Source: Aphanomyces cochlioides (Eukaryota; Oomycota; Saprolegniomycetes; Saprolegniales; Verrucalvaceae). From it: a stretch of 64,000 bases of DNA. The notes under the pieces are model-generated. The model searched no databases. It saw only the letters and a list, made by a program, of their open reading frames with translations, and was not told the origin of the DNA. Of the stretch, positions 58,041-64,000 are shown piece by piece (the first letter of the stretch is position 1; every line of letters begins with the position of its first letter). The stretch covers positions 1,364,001 through 1,428,000 of the forward strand of contig JAHQRK010000021.1 of NCBI GenBank assembly GCA_019828595.1, in the 5' to 3' direction. The position numbers and the translations under genes were made by a program.

Positions 58041-59410
58041 GTATCCATTCGAGACCTACACTCAATTTACTCGACATGGACGATCATGGAACCACAATGG
58101 TGTTCCACTGTCAAGTTGATCTCTCCATTATCCTGCGCGGCGTCTCCTTGCTTTGCTCATACAGTGCCAAGCTTATCGCGTCATGGACGACGGGTTTGAC
58201 TGTGCTATCTTCTCAATCAAAGGCGACGTTCTATCGTGACTGGAGACTCTTTCCCATTCCCCTTATGAGCTCAAGACACTCAGGACGATGGATGTCCACC
58301 TGAAGTTGATGGAACATTTTGACGCAAAGCAAAGGAGTAATGCAAGTTCCAGCGTTCGATTCATTGGGGATCCATCATGTCCATGGAAAGTGTCAAGCTG
58401 CAAAAATACAAGACGCGTTGCCTGATAGATTCTTCCAAGCTCCTGCTACTGAATGGTCATGGCGATATCCTTGAGGAGTGCTAGGCGTCGCAGCAGCATT
58501 GCGACGGACGGCGACCTCCCGACGCACAGCACCTGCCACCTGAGCTTGTGGACACGAACGCCTTGAAGACTGATCCTAATCCATCAAAGGAGCCACTACG
58601 GCTGTCATATCAAGGCGTTAATGCGATATGATCCTCATGGAAACCTCCTCAAAGTTTTCCGTTCGACATAGGAGGCGCAGCTCTTGTTGGCCCATGCCAA
58701 AATTAGCTCTCCCCGCCAACGATTGAGCTCGAGTCTTTGCGTATTTTCGCATGACATTGATATCTTTGTACTCGCGAACATGGCGCTCCTCGACTTGTCT
58801 ACTTCACCTCCTGATTCCCCCCAATCTCACCATCCCCGTCCGACATCGATGCAAATCGTATCTTGTGTCAACCTCGAGTTCAACGCGTTCTCCGCTTGAG
58901 GAAACGACCGTCGTTGGAGATCAAGCCAATGTCTTGATGTCACACGATCGTGTCCATGGTGTCCTACTGGCAGAGAGGCGCTGCGGGCGCGGGAGTCCAG
59001 TTGGTTCGTGCAAGAACGTGCATCAGCGCTCAATCCCCCGACCAAACCACTGGACAACCCCACAACATGGTCGTTATTCTATTGGTCAAAACTTCGATCT
59101 CATCATTATATTTCACAATTTACACTTGCAATTTGTATGCTACATTAATTTAATGAATTAAATTATTGTTCAGTCGAGACAGTGAACGATGGCAAGCAAT
59201 TCAAGGACGGTTGACATAATCTCGCACTTCGTCGTGAGTGTTTTAATATGGAGATTTGTATTACTCTGCCAGAATAATATATTTAGCTAGTCGTATAATG
59301 TCCCTCCTCCCAATAAAGTTCTTTGCGATTTGATTGGCTCCCTCTTTCGCATGTGTCGAGCATACTTTATTCCGGTCATTGTCGCTTTCGACCGCCGTCC
59401 GTCAAGCAAT
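58041..59410. other. Long divergent intergenic region
   Basis: About 1.37 kb between the phosphatase start and the first membrane protein of the array. Frames of 60-140 codons occur on both strands without recognisable domains. AT-rich stretch at 59095-59290 and a CCAAT sequence (GATTGGCT at 59332-59339) about 75 nt before the start at 59411 mark the promoter of the array's first gene. Confidence 0.45.
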
Positions 59411-60166
59411 ATGTTCGCTAAGATCGCCGTCCTCGCTGCCTGCGCATTTGCCGCGCTTTCTCAAGGCGCTGCTGTCAACTCAACGGTTAATGCCACCTCT
59501 CCCAACGCGACCATCGCTTTCAACAACACGTTGCCAGCTGCTGCGTCGACGGAATACGGCCGTGAAATCTACTACAGCCTCTTGAAGCACTTGAAGATCA
59601 CACACGACGACTCTAAGCCATTGAGCGACGACGAATACAACACCGTTGTCAACTCGTTGGAAAACTTGTTGACGGGCAAGTATGTCGCTAAGACTAAGGA
59701 AGAAAAGAAGAAGCTCCAAGCGGACATCAAGGCTGTCTTGGCTCGCATCTCTCCTGAAGAAATGGAACAAGCGTTTGCCGATGTCACGTTTGAATTGACT
59801 GTCAAGTTCTTCGAAAAGACCTTTGGCGAAGACTTGAAGGAGGACGACAAGAAGAAAGCCGCCGTCGCATCGGCGGACACTGTCGCTGAAGCCCCAGCTA
59901 GCCAACAAACTGGCTTGAACGGTTTGACTCGTGAAGACATTGTCTACATTGGCTCCGCTTTCGGTGGCTGCGTTCTGTCCGTCGCCGTGGCTTTGGCTGT
60001 TATTGGTGCCCGCAAGCAAAAGCAAGCTGCTGCCACCAAGTCTGTCTTGGCCGACAACGTTGTGGATGAAATCGAAGCTGCTGAAGAAGCCGCTGGCGAA
60101 AGCAAGGATGCTGATGCTGAAGTCGAAGATGTCAAGACCGACTCCCCTGCCGTAGTCTCCGTCTAG
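59411..60166 (+). CDS. Secreted single-pass membrane protein, array member 1
   Basis: The start at 59411 gives 251 residues with signal peptide MFAKIAVLAACAFAALSQG; an in-frame upstream ATG at 59330 lacks signal character. An Asn/Thr-rich glycosylation stretch (NSTVNATSPNAT) precedes an all-helical domain (about 45-150): YGREIYYSLLKHLKITHDDS, PLSDDEYNTVVNSLENLLTG, ARISPEEMEQAFADVTFEL. One helix (IGSAFGGCVLSVAVALAVIG) crosses the membrane, followed by an acidic tail ending TDSPAVVSV. The helical domain recurs in the genes at 60447 and 63247. The function is unknown; it is probably a surface protein of oomycetes. Codon use is strongly biased (TTG, AAG, GTC), suggesting high expression. Confidence 0.83.
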   Translation: MFAKIAVLAACAFAALSQGAAVNSTVNATSPNATIAFNNTLPAAASTEYGREIYYSLLKHLKITHDDSKPLSDDEYNTVVNSLENLLTGKYVAKTKEEKKKLQADIKAVLARISPEEMEQAFADVTFELTVKFFEKTFGEDLKEDDKKKAAVASADTVAEAPASQQTGLNGLTREDIVYIGSAFGGCVLSVAVALAVIGARKQKQAAATKSVLADNVVDEIEAAEEAAGESKDADAEVEDVKTDSPAVVSV

Positions 60167-60446
60167 ATTTCTCGTGGTTAAGTTTAATTCATTTCAAGTC
60201 ACAAAATGACATGTCGTGCGTCCATCTCCTCGTAGATTCCATCTCCGTGGACTCCAGGATCGTCAATTGAGCAGTTGTTCGTTTGTCTCGTCAAACAAAC
60301 CACGAGACTTTGAATCCATGACGTGGCAGCACGATCGAGCTTGGATTTGCAAGACGGACGTGGGCGACGGAATCACGAAGACAGCATCTGTCTCGTGAGA
60401 TTATTGTTGAGTCTTTGACACTTTTGAATTTGCCTCCACGAGCTCG

Positions 60447-61514
60447 ATGCTGACCAAGTTCATTGCGTTTGCCGCCTCCACCTTCGCCTTGTTGCAAGCC
60501 CAAGACATTAGCAGCTTCGAGACGCTGAGCGACCCCTCGTGGAGCAGTCCATGCTACGTCTGGGACACTCAACGATACCAAACGATCTTGACCAAGTTGA
60601 ACGTCTCTCAGGACAAGTCGCAGCCGCTGCGATACAACGAATACCCAGCGATTGTGACGTCGTTGAAGCAAGTCTTGTCGCACGACTACATCGACGTGGC
60701 AACCAAGGAACAGTGGAAGACCAACCAGCAAGCAATCAACACGGTCTTGACGCGAGCGAGCATCAAACAAGCAGAGCAAATCTTTCAATTCATCGCGTAC
60801 GACTTGTTAGTCAAGCTCGTGAAGGGGATCTACGGCAATGAGCTCAAGGCGAACACGACCAAAGTCGTCAACGCGACCGAAATATCAGTGTGCTTTCCAT
60901 ACGCCAACGACTTCTACCGCAACATCTTGAAGGACTTGAAGCTTGTCCACGACGACTCGCATCCCCTCACAGACAAGGAAATGGCAGAGCGCGTCCGTGT
61001 CATGTATTATGGAGCTGCGGTTGGTCCTGGCATTCTCACTGACGTGGATGAATCGGGCAAGAAGGACGTGCGAGATAAAGTCAAGGCAGAGCTCTCTCGC
61101 GTGACCATCAAGCAAATCGACCGCATGTTTGAGTATGTCTCGGCGCACTTGGCTGATGCTGTCCTGCAGCAATTCTTCTATGACAAACTTCGTGGCAATA
61201 TGACGGTGGCGTCGCCAAACTACACGTTCACGTACGACTCGGTTGTCTATGCTCCTGCTAGCGAGCCATCCAGCGCCAAGGGATTCACGAATCAAGACAT
61301 CATGTACCTCTCATCCGCCCTCGGTGGCTGCGTGGTGGTCGTTGCCGTGACCGTCGCTGTCATCCATACACGCAAGCAAAAGAAGGACCAGGCAGCTGCG
61401 GCTCAATCCGTCGAGAACGAAGTCAAAGCGATTGAAAACGCCGAAGAGGCCAAGGAAAGCGAAGACAACAACAAAGAAACCAAGCCTGATTCACCCATGA
61501 CTGCTTGCGTCTAA
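60447..61514 (+). CDS. Secreted membrane protein with duplicated helical domain, array member 2
   Basis: The product has 355 residues. A signal peptide (MLTKFIAFAASTFALLQAQ) is followed by two copies of the array's helical domain: about 43-135 (YQTILTKLNVSQDKSQPLRY ... LTRASIKQAEQIFQF) and about 155-250 (FYRNILKDLKLVHDDSHPLT ... LSRVTIKQIDRMFEY). A membrane helix (SSALGGCVVVVAVTVAVIHT) and an acidic tail ending KPDSPMTACV follow. The tandem domain pair arose by internal duplication, since members 1 and 4 have one copy. The second domain has an insertion around residue 190 (YYGAAVGPGILTDVDES). Confidence 0.83.
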   Translation: MLTKFIAFAASTFALLQAQDISSFETLSDPSWSSPCYVWDTQRYQTILTKLNVSQDKSQPLRYNEYPAIVTSLKQVLSHDYIDVATKEQWKTNQQAINTVLTRASIKQAEQIFQFIAYDLLVKLVKGIYGNELKANTTKVVNATEISVCFPYANDFYRNILKDLKLVHDDSHPLTDKEMAERVRVMYYGAAVGPGILTDVDESGKKDVRDKVKAELSRVTIKQIDRMFEYVSAHLADAVLQQFFYDKLRGNMTVASPNYTFTYDSVVYAPASEPSSAKGFTNQDIMYLSSALGGCVVVVAVTVAVIHTRKQKKDQAAAAQSVENEVKAIENAEEAKESEDNNKETKPDSPMTACV

Positions 61515-62363
61515 GATTTTGAAACCTTAACGTATTTTGTCTTTGCATTTTGAAATTCTGTCTTCACCTTTGCCGCACAGCATAGCATCCCTTGACAACC
61601 ATGCCTTGGCATCTGTCCTTGATGACTCTGCTGGCGCATTACACTTGACGTCCTTCTCGTTGGCGACGCTGTCTTCGCTGAGCTCCAACGAGACGAACGT
61701 CGAACGGACGATCGTCGTCGTCTGTCTAGTTATACTTCGATATGATTGGCTGAAGGGTAAATTTTTAACCAATCAAATGTCTCTATTGGTTCGATCTCAC
61801 GATACCCATCAATAGGCATTTCGCCATTGACACCCAAGACGCCACACCGCACTCAGCGCCAAAGCAAAGGAGTCCAAAGGCTCTCGCAGCTGAAGTGACG
61901 ACACCCTGGCACTCTCACACGCTCTGACCCAAATCAAAAATGCACCCGAGACGAGATGTTTCGATCGACCACGTTTGATGCCATGGCCTTCAACTCCAAC
62001 TCAAGCTTGGATACCACAACGTCGCTCCCCGGTCGTCGCCAGATGATGGCGAGAACAAGTCGGAAGCACGCAGAGGCGAGGACTCGACAAATTTTCAAAT
62101 CCCGTTCAGCACAATGGCGTTCTCGAAGCAACTTCACAAGCTTGGTACAGAGTGTTGTGGGGTTGTCAGACACCAACGCCAATAAAATATTCTGATTGGC
62201 TGAAATTCATCTAATTTTTGCCAATCAAAGGTCTTCGATTAACCAATCGCTGCGACATGTTTTTTTCCAGCGATTTGATTCGCGGACGTCAAATCGAGAC
62301 CTTTCTTGGTATTCAGCTTGGACTGCACAGACGCCAGAGTCCCATTCCATCATTTGGTCAACC
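61515..62363. other. Intergenic region between array members 2 and 3
   Basis: About 850 bp with no supported gene. Four CCAAT-type sequences occur: 61742-61749, 61770-61776 and the group at 62194-62250. Confidence 0.45.
62194..62250 (+). promoter_or_regulatory. CCAAT box cluster upstream of array member 3
   Basis: GATTGGCTGAA, GCCAATCAAAG and AACCAATCGC fall within about 60 bp, 115-170 nt before the start codon at 62364. Confidence 0.45.
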
Positions 62364-62894
62364 ATGAAGATCGCTGTCCTTGCCGCTGCTGGTGCCGCTC
62401 TTGCTGCTGCCGCCAACCACACCAACCACACCAACGCGACCAACGCGACCAACGCGACCAACGCTACAAACGCGACGGCTTTGCACAGTGTAGTCTTCCC
62501 CGCCTTGAATTCGACGAAGAACGCCACAAATTCGACCAATTCGACCAAAGATGCGATTAACTTTGCCAAAGTCCATGATCGCGCCCCCACTCAATCGACG
62601 TTCTTGAACTTGGACAAGGGTGACATCGTCACGATCGGTGCGGGCTTTGTTGGCTCGATGCTTGTCGTTGCCGGTGCTGCCGTTGCGATCAACAAGCGTG
62701 GCAAGGCTGCAGCTGCCAACGCTGACAAGGATGCGTCTGTCTTGGCTGAAGATGCCGTGGAAGAAATCGAAGCTGCTGAAAACGCCGCTGAAGCTCCAAA
62801 GGAAGATGAAGCTGCTCCCCCTGCTTCCCCTGCAGACAATGAAGAAGACATCCAAGACGTCTCGACCGATTCCCCCTCAGTTGTCTCCGTCTAA
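62364..62894 (+). CDS. Secreted single-pass membrane protein, array member 3 (reduced)
   Basis: The start at 62364 gives 176 residues: signal peptide MKIAVLAAAGAALAAAANHT, then NHTNATNATNAT-type repeats with at least ten N-glycosylation sites, no helical domain, a membrane helix (VTIGAGFVGSMLVVAGAAVA) and an acidic tail ending STDSPSVVSV. The tail matches member 1 (TDSPAVVSV; VEEIEAAENAAE against VDEIEAAEEAAG), so it is the same family with the ectodomain replaced by a short glycosylated stub. Confidence 0.82.
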   Translation: MKIAVLAAAGAALAAAANHTNHTNATNATNATNATNATALHSVVFPALNSTKNATNSTNSTKDAINFAKVHDRAPTQSTFLNLDKGDIVTIGAGFVGSMLVVAGAAVAINKRGKAAAANADKDASVLAEDAVEEIEAAENAAEAPKEDEAAPPASPADNEEDIQDVSTDSPSVVSV

Positions 62895-63246
62895 GTCGTA
62901 TCTATCATGGATAAAATATATTTTGTCGTTCGTTGAACTGACTAAATTTAACTCATTTACGTTTTATATTGACAACCAATCACCCCAATGGAATCGCAAC
63001 AACAGACTGGACATGCTCTGCCCGTTCTCTCAACGACCTCCCCATCAACAATAAGTTAGTCCATCCTCATTCAATCCACGGCGTTTCTTTTGTCGGAAAT
63101 GGACTGACTGCGAGACGGACTACAAGCGTCATTAGTCACTTTGAATGTTTACCATAGTGGTTTTAACGCAATTTTGGTAAGTAAAATCGCGTTAAACGTG
63201 CGTCCTGCAGAAGCCACGCTATAATCTCAGGACAGAACTGGCCAAA

Positions 63247-63924
63247 ATGCTGCGGAAACTGGTCTTCGCTGTGGTGACGACCGCCGCTGCTGTGCTCTCT
63301 GCATCGCCTGTATCTACGTCGAATGCCTCACAGGTGAACGTCACTAGCGATATCATCCCTGCTGTCGTCACTCCTTACGGCCGTGAGCTCTTTGGCAAGT
63401 TGCTCCATGACTTGAAAATTGAACACGTCCCTGACCAACCCATCAGCACTATCGAATACAACGAAGCTGTCGACGGCGTTGAAGATGTCATTCGTGGTCG
63501 ATGGAAGTTTGACAAGAAGTACGACGATCAAGTCAAGCGTGCCGTGCGAAATCTCATGGCCCGCATGACGCCGGCCGAAATGGAACAGCTTTTCAACGAT
63601 GTCGCGTTTGATTTGATCACGACACTCTTTGCCGAAACCTTTCCCGAAACCAACATCACATTCAATGCCTCATCGTATGTTAACGCATCAGCCCCACGCC
63701 GTCGTGCATCTCTCGTCGCTGTGGATTCGTTGGTCATTGTGAGCGCTTTTGCAGCCTGCGTTGTCGCGATTGCCATGATTGCATCCGTAGCTATCCGCGG
63801 CAAAAAAGAAGAGAAGGCGAGCTTGTTGGCGATCACTGCTGAAGTCATCTTGGCTGAGATCGAAGATGCCGAGAAGATGTGCAAAGTCGATCGCGCTGCC
63901 GACAAGGAAGCCGTTACCGCTTGA
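63247..63924 (+). CDS. Secreted single-pass membrane protein, array member 4
   Basis: The product has 225 residues: signal peptide MLRKLVFAVVTTAAAVLSA, NAS/NVT glycosylation sites, one helical domain (about 43-140: YGRELFGKLLHDLKIEHVPD, YNEAVDGVEDVIRGRWKF, ARMTPAEMEQLFNDVAFDL), a membrane helix (VIVSAFAACVVAIAMIASVA) and a cytosolic tail with AEVILAEIEDAEKMC. The C-terminal SPxVVSV motif of members 1 and 3 is absent. All four genes point the same way with 280-850 bp spacers. Confidence 0.82.
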   Translation: MLRKLVFAVVTTAAAVLSASPVSTSNASQVNVTSDIIPAVVTPYGRELFGKLLHDLKIEHVPDQPISTIEYNEAVDGVEDVIRGRWKFDKKYDDQVKRAVRNLMARMTPAEMEQLFNDVAFDLITTLFAETFPETNITFNASSYVNASAPRRRASLVAVDSLVIVSAFAACVVAIAMIASVAIRGKKEEKASLLAITAEVILAEIEDAEKMCKVDRAADKEAVTA

Positions 63925-64000
63925 GATGATAACAATTGAATTCTCTTTTAAAACTAGTTTTAAATGTTTTTGTCCATCAACAAATGGGAGGAAACTAATT

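Overview
The window looks like nuclear DNA of a saprolegnialean oomycete, most likely Aphanomyces or a close relative. The evidence is compact eukaryotic genes with GT-AG introns of only about 36-59 nt, axonemal and mastigoneme-type genes expected in a zoospore-forming stramenopile, Thr/Ser-rich secreted membrane proteins, kinase-like receptors of the TKL type, and hAT and pogo transposons. No bacterial or viral backbone is visible. The genus is inferred from gene style and was not tested.

Layout. 0-12 kb: a partial gene at the left edge, a small type I membrane protein, mitochondrial inner membrane protease subunit 2, a secreted EGF-type protein resembling SIG1/mastigoneme proteins, WDR27, the Golgi tail-anchored golgin CASP, and a large multi-pass membrane protein. 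12-17 kb: two convergent mucin-like membrane proteins (one with a twelve-copy minisatellite), a remnant of a third copy, a COP9 signalosome subunit 9 microprotein and tRNA-Val(CAC). 17-26 kb: an atypical short-chain dehydrogenase and three tandem transmembrane receptors whose kinase domains lack the catalytic HRD and DFG aspartates. 26-32 kb: ribosomal protein eL27, a BuGZ/ZNF207-type zinc finger protein, an MLO-family seven-helix protein and a secreted ankyrin protein.

32-44.3 kb is a rearrangement zone. At least five copies of an unrecognised gene family lie here, all apparently broken by frameshifts, deletions or an internal inversion. They are interrupted by a 5.5 kb hAT transposon that itself carries two pogo-like elements, and by a 1 kb foldback element. 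45-64 kb returns to ordinary genes: a BTB/NPH3-like protein, a 12-exon dynein heavy-chain-like gene that keeps tail and linker but stops after a degenerate AAA1, an unknown low-complexity protein, a rhodanese plus dual-specificity phosphatase, and four tandem secreted single-pass membrane proteins.

Themes. Cilium and flagellum genes (EGF/SIG1-like, dynein-like) fit zoospore biology. Three sets of surface proteins (mucin-like, receptor pseudokinases, the 59-64 kb array) are local tandem or inverted duplications. A short near-palindromic motif, consensus TTTCACAnnTTTGAAATGTC, recurs about 20 times in gene 3' flanks and spacers and is not explained by any annotated gene. Splice junctions given below were read by eye. 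In the multi-exon models every junction keeps frame and the total length is a multiple of three.
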